From NCBI GenBank assembly GCA_029976075.1, contig JARKNW010000057.1, positions 62,001-126,000 of the forward strand: DNA of 64,000 nucleotides, given 5' to 3'. A program made the translations under genes and the position numbers. Origin of the DNA: Pleomorphomonas sp. GTDB taxonomy: Bacteria; Pseudomonadota; Alphaproteobacteria; Rhizobiales; Pleomorphomonadaceae. Below are positions 46,282-54,801 of this stretch, one piece after another. Positions within the stretch are counted from its first letter, which is position 1; each line of letters starts with the position of its first letter. The notes beneath the pieces were generated by a model. That model did no database searches, was not told the origin of the DNA, and saw only the letters and a program-made list of their open reading frames with translations.

Positions 46282-46623
46282 TTGACCAGCTTCAGAATGA
46301 TTGCCCTTTTGATCGGTTTCGGCCTGTCTTCCGGTGCGGCATCGGCGCAGTCGGCCAGTCCCTACGACATGACCTATATGCTGCGTGACGGCAAACCGAC
46401 GGCACTTTATTCCGACATGAGCGAGAAGGCGGCGAAGAAAGCCACGCTTCCCGGGGATGCCAAGGGCATCGTTCTGCGGTGGTGTCGCGACGAGATTCCA
46501 TTCGGCTCCTGGCAGTTTGGAAGCCGCAAAGCCCAGCTCGCCCTACTGGATGCACGGTGGTGCGAAATCTCCTACAATGGCACCGTCGGCAACGTGCCCG
46601 GCAAGGTTCTATCGCCGCAGTAG
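46282..46623 (+). CDS. Exported SH3-like small protein
   Basis: 113 residues, starting at TTG 46282 with GGGAGG six bases upstream. Signal peptide of about 22 residues (FGLSSGAASAQ). The mature part (about 60-110), GIVLRWCRDEIPFGSWQFGS ... RWCEISYNGTVGNVPG, resembles bacterial SH3-like domains, with two Cys. Probably a periplasmic protein; no specific role known. Confidence 0.7.
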   Translation: MTSFRMIALLIGFGLSSGAASAQSASPYDMTYMLRDGKPTALYSDMSEKAAKKATLPGDAKGIVLRWCRDEIPFGSWQFGSRKAQLALLDARWCEISYNGTVGNVPGKVLSPQ

Positions 46624-46662
46624 TCCGGACTTGATGCAATTTGGATAAGGAGGGCCGACACG

Positions 46663-47463
46663 GTGTTCTATGTGCTCTCCAAGCTTGGCTTTCTTTTCCT
46701 GCGCCCATCCAACGCGCTCATTCTGGCGCTTCTGCTTGGCGTAGCGCTGAGGTTGTTCGGCTGGCGGCGACGTGGTGCCGAGTTGATCGGGATTGCGCTT
46801 GGCGTTCTTGTCGTCTGCGCCTGGACTGGTGTTCCAACGATTCTGTTGCGGCCGCTCGAACAGCGATTTTCGGCGCCAGCCGATCCGGATCGCCTCAACC
46901 CGACCGGAATCCTGGTTTTAGGGGGCGTAGTTGACACAAGTCTGTCCACCGAGCGGCACTCAGTGGAACTGATTGACGGTGCCGAGAGGGTTATCGCCGC
47001 GGCCGAACTGGCGCGCAAATATCCTCAAGCTCGGATCTTGCTGTCGGGCGGCTCCAATGGTGTGTTTACCAATGACGATGTTGCAGAATCGATCATCGTG
47101 CGTGATCTGCTGGTTCGGTTTGGCGTGTCGGCCGATCGAATTACTGTCGAAGATCATTCCCGCAATACCCATGAGAATGCCGTCTTCAGCTTTTCCGCTG
47201 TCGAGCCGACTCCACAGGAGCAGTGGCTGCTGGTGACGTCTGCCTTTCACATGCCTCGCGCGATGGGTACCTTTCGCGCCGCTGGCTGGAACGGTGTAAT
47301 CGCCTGGCCTGTCGACTATCGCAACGACGTCGATACGGACTGGTTCGGCGGTCGTACCGCCGCCGAAGGGCTGACCATGACCGACATGGCGGTACGCGAA
47401 TGGATCGGCCTCATCGCCTATCGGTTTGCCGGTTATACGGATGCGTTGCTACCCCATCCATGA
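46663..47463 (+). CDS. YdcF/ElyC family (DUF218) membrane protein
   Basis: 266 residues from a GTG at 46663 (AAGGAGGG site). Two N-terminal membrane helices (about 15-60), then a DUF218 domain with GILVLGGV, ARILLSGGSNG, EDHSRNTHENAVF (about 165-177) and SAFHMPRAMGTF. The group includes ElyC and SanA, envelope-maintenance proteins. Precise activity unknown. Confidence 0.85.
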   Translation: MFYVLSKLGFLFLRPSNALILALLLGVALRLFGWRRRGAELIGIALGVLVVCAWTGVPTILLRPLEQRFSAPADPDRLNPTGILVLGGVVDTSLSTERHSVELIDGAERVIAAAELARKYPQARILLSGGSNGVFTNDDVAESIIVRDLLVRFGVSADRITVEDHSRNTHENAVFSFSAVEPTPQEQWLLVTSAFHMPRAMGTFRAAGWNGVIAWPVDYRNDVDTDWFGGRTAAEGLTMTDMAVREWIGLIAYRFAGYTDALLPHP

Positions 47464-47475
47464 GCTCAGACGCTC

Positions 47476-47844
47476 CTATGCTTCGTCGTCGTCGCCCAGC
47501 AGAAGATCATCGTCTGGCAGATCTTCATCCAGCTTGGGAGCCTCGTAGACAGGCATGGGCTCGCCATCGGCCCTGAGACGAATGCGGTAGAGGCCCCGAA
47601 CACGGTCGGGATCGACCGGTTTTCCCTTTCTGACCAGTATTACCTTGCCGTCCTTGGCAAGGCGCACGGCTTCGTCCTTGATTGGCTTCATCAGACGCCG
47701 CCAGACTTTCTCGTCCTTGCCGGCTATGGCGCGAGCGATGGCATCCGGGCCGATCGGCTTGCCGGAAGGCGACTCGACAGCCATCAACAGCAACACGTCG
47801 CGGATCTGGCCTGCTTTCACGCGGTGCGGGTCGACGTCGGTCAT
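47476..47844 (-). CDS. DUF3253 family protein
   Basis: 122 residues. Winged-helix-like DUF3253 core: ESPSGKPIGPDAIARAI and DEKVWRRLMKPIKDEAVRLA, then GKVILVRKGKPVDPDRVRGLYRIRL. An acidic tail (DDDLLLGDDDEA) ends it. Overlaps the DUF599 gene by four bases; no function is established. Confidence 0.85.
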   Translation of the reverse strand: MTDVDPHRVKAGQIRDVLLLMAVESPSGKPIGPDAIARAIAGKDEKVWRRLMKPIKDEAVRLAKDGKVILVRKGKPVDPDRVRGLYRIRLRADGEPMPVYEAPKLDEDLPDDDLLLGDDDEA

Positions 47845-48530
47845 TCGTATCTCCTCATCGCCTTGACGGCATTGGAGGTAAACTGGCGGCGAGCAAGCAC
47901 CACCGCGATGAAACTGGAAGTCACGATCAAAGGCAGCGGCCCAAGGAAGCAGCCGAGGTAACCGATCGACATGAAAAAGGCGCGGAGTCCCCGGTTGAAG
48001 TTGGTTCCGGCTACCACGATGATCGAGGCCGCCCGTGCCACTGCCTTGTCCATCTCCGTGGTTTCCGCTTCGGACGGTGGCGGTAGAGCGCCAAGCAGAA
48101 TCGAGCCGAAGTTGAACATGCGATAGGCCCAGCCGAACTTGAAGAAGGCATAGGCGTAGACACCGAGCAACCCCATCACCTTGAACTCGAAGGCGGTACG
48201 GTTGGTCGCCGTAAGGTCGGACAGCGCCGAGACGACGCCGACGGCGTGGTCAACGGAGTTCAAGAGGGTAAACCCGCCACCTATGGCAAGAAGCGAGGTC
48301 GAGGCGAAAAAGGCCGTGCCGTTTTGCAGGCCGGCGACGATCGCCGTGTCGACCATGCGCAAGTCGCGCGTCGCAGCCTGTCGCACCCAGCCATGCCGGC
48401 CGATATTGATGAAGTGGGTCAGCGAGTGCTTCGCCCAGGGGCTTTTCTCGGTCAACCAAGCCTGCCCGAACCACATGGCGAGAAACCAGACGAAGGCGGC
48501 AATGTCGAAAGGCGAAAAGGCGGTCGTCAT
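47841..48530 (-). CDS. DUF599 membrane protein
   Basis: 229 residues with four membrane segments (about 10-30, 60-90, 110-140, 190-220) and typical DUF599 sequence MRMVDTAIVAG, YAFFKFGWAYRMFNFGSIL. Function unknown. Cotranscribed with the DUF3253 gene. Confidence 0.85.
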   Translation of the reverse strand: MTTAFSPFDIAAFVWFLAMWFGQAWLTEKSPWAKHSLTHFINIGRHGWVRQAATRDLRMVDTAIVAGLQNGTAFFASTSLLAIGGGFTLLNSVDHAVGVVSALSDLTATNRTAFEFKVMGLLGVYAYAFFKFGWAYRMFNFGSILLGALPPPSEAETTEMDKAVARAASIIVVAGTNFNRGLRAFFMSIGYLGCFLGPLPLIVTSSFIAVVLARRQFTSNAVKAMRRYE

Positions 48531-48602
48531 GGCGGTCGTCCGGAAAGGCAGCTCAAAGCGAAACTACAGGCTCGCGCGACGGTGCGAAAGCGGCAGCGAT
48601 GA

Positions 48603-50492
48603 TCAACTGTCCGCCGCTTCGGCTTCTTCATATTCGGCGGAAAGTGTCAGCCATTCTTCCTCGAACGTATCGAGACCACGAATGGCGTCAGCTCTTTCCT
48701 TGGAAAGCTTGGCTCCCTTGGCAGGATCGCTCGTGAACAGGGCAGGGTCGGCGAGTGCCTTGTCGATGCGGGCGATCAGCTTTCTCAGCTTCTCCATCTC
48801 CGCTTCGATGCCTTGGATCCGCTTCCGAAGCGGAGCGAGCTGAGCTCGACGCTCGGCAGCCTGGCGCCGGCGATCGGCGTTGGTAAGCTTCTGCTCGTCG
48901 CCTTTTGTCGCACGGTCGCTATCGCTTGGTCCCGACAAGATGAAGCGTTTGTAGTCGTCCATGTCGCCATCGAACGGGGTAATACTGCCTTTGTCCACCA
49001 GCCAGAGACGATCCATGGTTGCCTCGACCAAATGTCGGTCGTGGCTAACCAGAATAACCGCCCCCTCGAAGTCGTTGAGGGCCTGGATCAGGCTTTCACG
49101 GCTGTCGATGTCGAGATGGTTGGTCGGTTCGTCGAGGATCAGGAGATTCGGCCCATGGAAGGTCGCCAGACCAAGCAGAAGCCGCGCCTTCTCGCCGCCC
49201 GACAGTTCGCGGGCCGGGGTGTCCATCTTGTTCGTATCGAGTCCCATCTGCGCGACGCGCGATCGCACACGGGGATCGGGCGCATCCGGCATCAGGCGAC
49301 GAACATGAGCGACGGCCGTCTCGTCCGGACGCAGCTCGTCGAGCTGATGCTGGGCGAAGAAGGCGATTTCGAGCTTTCCGGCCTTGACGATGTTGCCGGC
49401 GAACGGCACCAGGCGGTCGGCCAATGCCTTGGCGAAGGTCGATTTGCCATTGCCGTTCTTGCCGAGGAGGGCGATGCGGTCATCGTCGTCGATGCGAAGG
49501 GTCAGCTTTTTCAGGACCGGCTTTTCCGGGACGTAGCCGAGATCGACCTTGTCGTAGGTGACGATGGGTGGCGCCAGTTTGGCCTTGGGGTTTGGGAAGC
49601 TGATCGGCTGAACATGATCCTCTACCACGGCATCGATGATATCGAGCTTCTCCAGCATCTTGATGCGTGATTGGGCCTGCGTCGCCTTGCTGGCCTTGTA
49701 GCGGAAGCGGTCGACGAAGGCCTGCAGGTGCTTGCGCCGTGCCTCGATCTTCTCGCGGGCCTTTTCCTGCAGCAGCATCTTCTCCTGCCGCTGCCGGGCA
49801 AACGAGGTGTAGCCGCCTTTCCAGAGTGTCAGCTTGCCCTCGGACAGGTGGCAAATATGGTCCACGGCGCTATCGAGCAGGTCGCGATCATGGCTGATCA
49901 GCACGACAGTGTAAGGGTAGCGCTGGACATAGTTGGTGAGCCAGAGCGTACCTTCGAGGTCGAGGTAATTGGTTGGCTCGTCGAGCAGCAGCAAGTCCGG
50001 CTCGGTGAACAGTACGGCAGCAAGTGCCACGCGCATTCGCCAGCCGCCGGAGAAGTCCGAGCAGGGGCGGCACTGATCGGCGGCGTCGAACCCAAGGCCC
50101 GACAAGATGGTTGCCGCGCGCGCCTCGGCCGAGTGGGCTTCGATGTCGGCGAGCCTTACTTGAATCTCGGCGATGCGATGCGGATCGGTGGCCGTCTCGG
50201 CCTCGGCCATCAGCGCGGTGCGCTCGGTATCGGCCGCCAGCACGAAATCGATCAACGATATCTCCGAGCCCGGCGCCTCCTGGGCGACGCGCCCGATGCG
50301 AGCTCCGCGCTTCAGGTCAATCGTGCCGCTCTCGGCGGCGAGCTCACCGGCGACGATGTTGAAGAGCGTGGTCTTGCCGGTTCCGTTACGACCGACAAGG
50401 CCAACCTTGGCGCCGTCGTGGATGGTGACGGAGGCGCCTTCGATGAGTGTACGACCGGCTATGCGGTAGGTGAGATCGGAGATGATCAACAT
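48603..50492 (-). CDS. ABC-F family ATPase (YheS/Uup-like)
   Basis: 629 residues with two ABC domains in one chain and no membrane part: Walker A GRNGTGKTT (about 34-42) and GKNGNGKST (about 350), signatures FSGGWRMRVALA and LSGGEKARLLLG, and the linker with LQEKAREKIEARRKHLQAFV. A C-terminal coiled-coil (about 540-625) follows. ABC-F proteins act on ribosomes; the YheS-type layout fits best. Not a transporter. Confidence 0.9.
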   Translation of the reverse strand: MLIISDLTYRIAGRTLIEGASVTIHDGAKVGLVGRNGTGKTTLFNIVAGELAAESGTIDLKRGARIGRVAQEAPGSEISLIDFVLAADTERTALMAEAETATDPHRIAEIQVRLADIEAHSAEARAATILSGLGFDAADQCRPCSDFSGGWRMRVALAAVLFTEPDLLLLDEPTNYLDLEGTLWLTNYVQRYPYTVVLISHDRDLLDSAVDHICHLSEGKLTLWKGGYTSFARQRQEKMLLQEKAREKIEARRKHLQAFVDRFRYKASKATQAQSRIKMLEKLDIIDAVVEDHVQPISFPNPKAKLAPPIVTYDKVDLGYVPEKPVLKKLTLRIDDDDRIALLGKNGNGKSTFAKALADRLVPFAGNIVKAGKLEIAFFAQHQLDELRPDETAVAHVRRLMPDAPDPRVRSRVAQMGLDTNKMDTPARELSGGEKARLLLGLATFHGPNLLILDEPTNHLDIDSRESLIQALNDFEGAVILVSHDRHLVEATMDRLWLVDKGSITPFDGDMDDYKRFILSGPSDSDRATKGDEQKLTNADRRRQAAERRAQLAPLRKRIQGIEAEMEKLRKLIARIDKALADPALFTSDPAKGAKLSKERADAIRGLDTFEEEWLTLSAEYEEAEAADS

Positions 50493-50635
50493 GGCCCGGC
50501 GATTTCGCCCGAACGGCCGAGAAAGGCAAGACGGCCGGCGCTAATTTCAGTCGCCCTGTCACCTTTTCGCCCTTGCTGACTCAAAGGACCGGTGTAGCGT
50601 CGGTCTCCCTGGTAGCTGCTTGACCGGAATCGCCC

Positions 50636-51667
50636 ATGAAAACCGTGTACTCACCCCGCCATCGCCTGCATGTCGACAATCAGGAACTCAACGCCGGTGT
50701 CATTACCCCAGCGTTCGAACTGCCGGCCCGGGTCGACTTCATTCTGAAGCGGATCGCTGCGATAGGTCTCGGTGACGTGATCGAAGCGACGCCCGTCGAT
50801 GCTGTCGCTGCTGCGGCCAAAGTGCACGACGCCAGTTATCTTCAGTTCATGGCCGACTTCTGGTCGCTCTGGCTTGCCGAGGGACGCACAAGCCCCACAA
50901 TGCCTTATGTCTGGCCGGCCCGCGGACAGCACGACATCAGGCCTGAGCACGTCAACGGCCTGATGGGCTATTACTCCTTCGACGGCGGCGGCTCCTTCGT
51001 GGAGGGAACCTGGCAGGCGGTGCAATCGGCCGTCTGGTCGGCAGTGGGCGCCGCGGAGTTGATCAATGGCGGGGAAAAGGCAGCCTATGCGCTTTGCCGT
51101 CCGCCGGGACACCATGCCGGTTCGTCGACCATGGGGGGCTATTGTTTCATTAACAACGCGGCCGTGGCTGCCCAGTGGTTTCTCGACCACGGCGCCCGCC
51201 GGGTCAGCATCCTTGATGTCGACTACCACCACGGCAATGGGACGCAGGAGATATTCTACCGACGCGACGACGTGCAGACGGTGGACCTCCACGCGGATAC
51301 GCGTTTTGCCTATCCCTTCTTTTCCGGTCGCGCCGATGAGGTCGGGGAGGGGAAAGGGGAAGGATTTGCCCTCAACCTGCCGATGCCCTTCGGCACGGCT
51401 TGGGATGTCTGGGGGGCATCGCTCGACGAGGCGTGTCGCGCGATCGAGGTGTTCGGGCCAGATGTCGTCATCGTCTCACTCGGCCTCGACACCTTCGAGG
51501 GAGATCCGATTTCCAAGTTCAAGTTGAAGCGCGAAGACTATCCGAAGATCGGCGCACGCATCGCCCGTTTGGGCAGGCCGACGCTGTTCGTACAGGAAGG
51601 CGGTTACGCCGTAGAGGACATCGGCCATAACGCTGTCGGGGTGCTCTCGGGCTTCGAAGGAAACTGA
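50636..51667 (+). CDS. Histone-deacetylase-fold amidohydrolase (acetylpolyamine aminohydrolase type)
   Basis: 343 residues, close in length and layout to bacterial acetylpolyamine aminohydrolases: the HRLH start, RPPGHHAG (His159/His160, charge relay), GGYCFINNAAVAAQ, and the zinc motif LDVDYHHGNGTQ, with GLDTFEGDPIS downstream. Deacetylates small acetylated amines. Divergent from the ABC-F gene, with two VOC genes following. Confidence 0.88.
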   Translation: MKTVYSPRHRLHVDNQELNAGVITPAFELPARVDFILKRIAAIGLGDVIEATPVDAVAAAAKVHDASYLQFMADFWSLWLAEGRTSPTMPYVWPARGQHDIRPEHVNGLMGYYSFDGGGSFVEGTWQAVQSAVWSAVGAAELINGGEKAAYALCRPPGHHAGSSTMGGYCFINNAAVAAQWFLDHGARRVSILDVDYHHGNGTQEIFYRRDDVQTVDLHADTRFAYPFFSGRADEVGEGKGEGFALNLPMPFGTAWDVWGASLDEACRAIEVFGPDVVIVSLGLDTFEGDPISKFKLKREDYPKIGARIARLGRPTLFVQEGGYAVEDIGHNAVGVLSGFEGN

Positions 51668-51747
51668 CAGAACCAGTCAGCAGGCACTCCTGACACGGAA
51701 TGGCAACGCAACCGCCCATGCTTTTCTCGTGAACAGGGGAGACAAAA

Positions 51748-52140
51748 ATGCTGGATCACATGGGCTTTCCGGCCGTCGACTTCGAAAAGTCGAAAGCTTT
51801 CTACGACAAGGCGCTGGCGCCGCTCGATATCTCAGTGGTGATGGCCGTCTCGGCCGAAGAGACGGGTGGCGATGCGTTCGCTGGGTACGGCAGTGACGGC
51901 AAGCCGGACTTCTGGGTATCGACCGGACGACCGGCCGGCGAGATCATGCATTTTCATGTGGCTTTCGTCGCCAAGGATCGAGCCACCGTCGATGCCTTTT
52001 TTGCCGCGGCGATGGCCGCTGGCGGTCGGGACAACGGTGGGCCGGGGCTTCGACCGCACTATCACCCCAATTATTACGCCGCCTTCGTCTTGGACCCCGA
52101 CGGCAACAACATCGAAGCGGTCTGTCACAAGCCGGAATGA
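51748..52140 (+). CDS. VOC-family (glyoxalase-like) protein
   Basis: 130 residues, one beta-alpha-beta-beta-beta repeat pair of the VOC fold: LDHMGFPAVDFEKSKAFYDKAL at the start and the end ALVLDPDGNNIEAV with metal ligand Glu. Substrate unknown. The next gene is a clear paralogue. Confidence 0.88.
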   Translation: MLDHMGFPAVDFEKSKAFYDKALAPLDISVVMAVSAEETGGDAFAGYGSDGKPDFWVSTGRPAGEIMHFHVAFVAKDRATVDAFFAAAMAAGGRDNGGPGLRPHYHPNYYAAFVLDPDGNNIEAVCHKPE

Positions 52141-52188
52141 AGGAGCGGCGGGCCGCAACGGGACCGGAGCGGCCCGCCCTGAGTCATC

Positions 52189-52563
52189 ATGTTTGACCAT
52201 ATCGACTGTCCGGTGACCGATATCCGACGCTCGGTTGCCTTCTATGACCAGCTGCTTGCCCCGCTTGGTGTGATCCGGTTGGTCACGCGCATCACATCGG
52301 GGGCAGCTTCAAACGCCGGCTATGGTCGCGATGGCCATGCCGGCTTCTGGCTTTCGGACGCGAGCCGCAAGGGCCAGCTGCACGTCGGGTTCTCAGCGGG
52401 TTCACGCGAGGCGGTAGCCGCCTTCCATGCTGCGGGCCTTGCAGCCGGGGGCCAGGACAATGGCGGGCCAGGCCTCCGTCCGTATGCGACCAACTACTTT
52501 GCCGCCTACATCATCGATCCCGATGGGCACAATATCGAGGCGGTCTGCCGGGCAGGGCGGTGA
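52189..52563 (+). CDS. VOC-family protein, paralogue of its neighbour
   Basis: 124 residues: FDHIDCPVTDIRRSVAFYDQ at the start and IIDPDGHNIEAVCR at the end, parallel to the previous gene (both share GGQ/RDNGGPGLRP). The two look like a tandem duplication or a heterodimer pair. Converges on btaB with no gap. Confidence 0.88.
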   Translation: MFDHIDCPVTDIRRSVAFYDQLLAPLGVIRLVTRITSGAASNAGYGRDGHAGFWLSDASRKGQLHVGFSAGSREAVAAFHAAGLAAGGQDNGGPGLRPYATNYFAAYIIDPDGHNIEAVCRAGR

Positions 52564-53226
52564 TCAGGACAGAGTGCCTAGTTGGGCATAGCCGCCTACA
52601 GGTCGTACGAAATCGAGCGTCCAGCCCCTGCTTTGAGCCAGACGATCCATCTGCACCTCCAGGTCGGCGCGTGGGGTAACATGGAACAGCGAAAGCCAAC
52701 CGTGCAGCAGGTTGCGGGAGGGGGACCCCAGTCCTTCGCAGAAGCCGAAATCGACAACCGACAAGCGGCCGCCATCCTTGACGAGCTTGCAGCCGTGAGC
52801 CAGGGCCGCCGCCCAGTCGGGGATCATAGACAACGTATAAGAGAAATACACGCGGTCGAAGCGGGCAATGCCGAAGGCTACCTCGGGATCGAAAACACAG
52901 GCATCGCCCTCGGCAAGCCGGATATCGAGGCCGGACCGCTCGACGTTGCGACGAGCCGTTTTCAGCATTTCGGCGGAAATATCAAATCCGAACAGACGAG
53001 CATGTGGGTAGCGATGCCCCGCTGCGACGAGATTCCGGCCGGTGCCGCATCCGATCTCCAGCACCGTACCACCTGAAGGCGGCTCGAGGCTGGAAATCAT
53101 GCGGTCACGCCCCAGGAGATATGGCTTGCGCGTCGCATCATAGACATGCCGTGTCAGACGATACATGCGGTCCATGGCCGCCTTCTGACCAGCTGATGAC
53201 CGAGCTGTCGAGGCAGGAGCGTTCAT
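52564..53226 (-). CDS. btaB: Betaine-lipid methyltransferase BtaB
   Basis: 220 residues, class I SAM methyltransferase with VLEIGCGTGRNLVAA (about 54-68). It adds three methyl groups to diacylglyceryl-homoserine to make the betaine lipid DGTS. Stop touches the converging VOC gene; it overlaps the btaA stop, so both are made from one message. Assigned by btaA next door and by the N-terminus MDRMYRLTRHVYDATRKPYLLGRD, typical for BtaB. Confidence 0.92.
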   Translation of the reverse strand: MNAPASTARSSAGQKAAMDRMYRLTRHVYDATRKPYLLGRDRMISSLEPPSGGTVLEIGCGTGRNLVAAGHRYPHARLFGFDISAEMLKTARRNVERSGLDIRLAEGDACVFDPEVAFGIARFDRVYFSYTLSMIPDWAAALAHGCKLVKDGGRLSVVDFGFCEGLGSPSRNLLHGWLSLFHVTPRADLEVQMDRLAQSRGWTLDFVRPVGGYAQLGTLS

Positions 53227-54452
53227 GCCGCAACCTTCACATAGAGATGAAAACCGCCGTAGATGGACGAGCGATCGCGGGCTACGTAGTCCGGCACGGT
53301 CGATGGATCGTAAGACCAGCGAGAGCGGATTTCGGCAGGCAATACCGCCTCAAGCGGACTTTCAAGACCTGCTGTGCGGAAGATGACGCGAGCGCCAGGA
53401 CGGGCCGTCCGCGTCACCTCTTCCCAAAGAGCGATCATCTGGGCTGGCGTCATCCAATCCTGGGCATCCAGCAAAACGTAGCCATCGAGGCTATCGCCCG
53501 GCATTTCAGCCAGTCGGTCAGTCATTGATGCCTGCACGGCATTAACCCGATCGGCGTTGGCGCGGATGGATGCATACGCGTCGCGCATAAGATAGGGTGG
53601 CACGGCGCGACGGCCTTCGCGGTCATAGCTGCGACCAAAGGCCTGCCATGCAAAATAGTTGTCTTCGAGCGGGAAGTCGCAAGCGAGGCGCGAGAGGCGC
53701 TGGCGCAACAGACCTGCCAGATCCCCGCCGGCATCAGCCGAAAGATACGCGAACTGGGCCGGAGGAATGCCCAAACCGTAAAGCGACACCGGCATCCGGC
53801 ACAACCAGCGGACCAGGCGAGAATCGAAGACCGGTGCCAGGTTCTCCTCGAACAGGCGTCGCTGTTCGTCGAGCCCGTGGGCGGTCAGCATGAGGCGCGG
53901 ATTTTTGCCATAGGCGCGGGCGAGCAAGTGCATCACCCCGATGAAGCGGCCAAGAAGGCCATAACGGTAGATGTTGCGAGTGAAGATCGATATCTGTCGG
54001 CGGCCGGTCAGGCCTCGCTTCTCCCAGTAGTCGCGCGCATCCTCCGGCAGTCTGTCGCGCAGGAAGCGATCGTAGCGGGCTGTGTTTTCGCGCTCGTCGG
54101 CATGCCCGAAGAAGCGGAAGAAGCTTTCGTGGTTGGGAAGGTGGCAAGCCGCCGTCAGCTTCAGCTTCAGCAGGGCGATGTGCGCCGGATTGAGATCGAC
54201 AGCTATGATTTCGGCCGGCGCTGCCGTCAGGTAGTTCATAACGTTGCAGCCGCCGGAGGCGATGGTGATGATGCGTTTGTCAGGACCGAGTTCAAGCGCG
54301 GCCATGTCGACGGCGGGATCTTCCCAAATCTGCGGATAAACCAGGCCGGAAAAAGCGAAAGTGAACAGGCGTTCGAGAATGCCCTCGCGGCTGGTAAGCT
54401 TGTTGGCATGCACCGCGTTCGCCAGGAGGTCCTTGGTCTTCTGCTTGCTCAT
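53223..54452 (-). CDS. btaA: Diacylglycerol 3-amino-3-carboxypropyltransferase BtaA
   Basis: 409 residues from the ATG at 54452 (MSKQKTKDLL), length equal to known BtaA. SAM-binding IITIASGGCNVMNYL (about 67-81) and VDLNPAHIALLKLKL follow. It moves the 3-amino-3-carboxypropyl group of SAM to diacylglycerol. DGTS made with BtaB replaces phospholipid when phosphate is low. A Pho-box-like sequence lies about 80 bases upstream. Confidence 0.94.
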   Translation of the reverse strand: MSKQKTKDLLANAVHANKLTSREGILERLFTFAFSGLVYPQIWEDPAVDMAALELGPDKRIITIASGGCNVMNYLTAAPAEIIAVDLNPAHIALLKLKLTAACHLPNHESFFRFFGHADERENTARYDRFLRDRLPEDARDYWEKRGLTGRRQISIFTRNIYRYGLLGRFIGVMHLLARAYGKNPRLMLTAHGLDEQRRLFEENLAPVFDSRLVRWLCRMPVSLYGLGIPPAQFAYLSADAGGDLAGLLRQRLSRLACDFPLEDNYFAWQAFGRSYDREGRRAVPPYLMRDAYASIRANADRVNAVQASMTDRLAEMPGDSLDGYVLLDAQDWMTPAQMIALWEEVTRTARPGARVIFRTAGLESPLEAVLPAEIRSRWSYDPSTVPDYVARDRSSIYGGFHLYVKVAA

Positions 54453-54531
54453 GGAAAGTGTCCCCATCAGCCGGCAAACGGGATTAGCCCCGCGAGTCGC
54501 CTTACGGCCTGCCGTCTGAGTGAAGGCTTCT

Positions 54532-54549
54532 CCCACAATCGAATGACAC
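54532..54549 (-). promoter_or_regulatory. Weak Pho-box-like site before btaA
   Basis: On the minus strand GTGTCAT-TCGA-TTGTGGG, 80 bases before btaA. The first heptamer matches the PhoB half site in six of seven places; the second is poor. Supported mainly by the known phosphate control of btaA in alphaproteobacteria. Confidence 0.35.
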
Positions 54550-54801
54550 TATTCCGACGGAGCCGGCAAAGTCGAAACAGCTCCCCCCTGAAAATGCCGG
54601 CAATGGAAAATTCTTCCGCCGGAGTTGACCTTGCTGCCGATCGCAAAGGTGCAACTAGCCAGCCGTCGAAGCGTGCAATCTGCCGTCAGAATTCTTGACA
54701 AATCTGGCCCGCCGTGCGCTTGTCGCGCCCACAGATCCGGCCGCCTCAAGGTAGGAATCCGGAGCCGTTCCCGACGGAATCAACGAGACAGGACGATCAT
54801 C

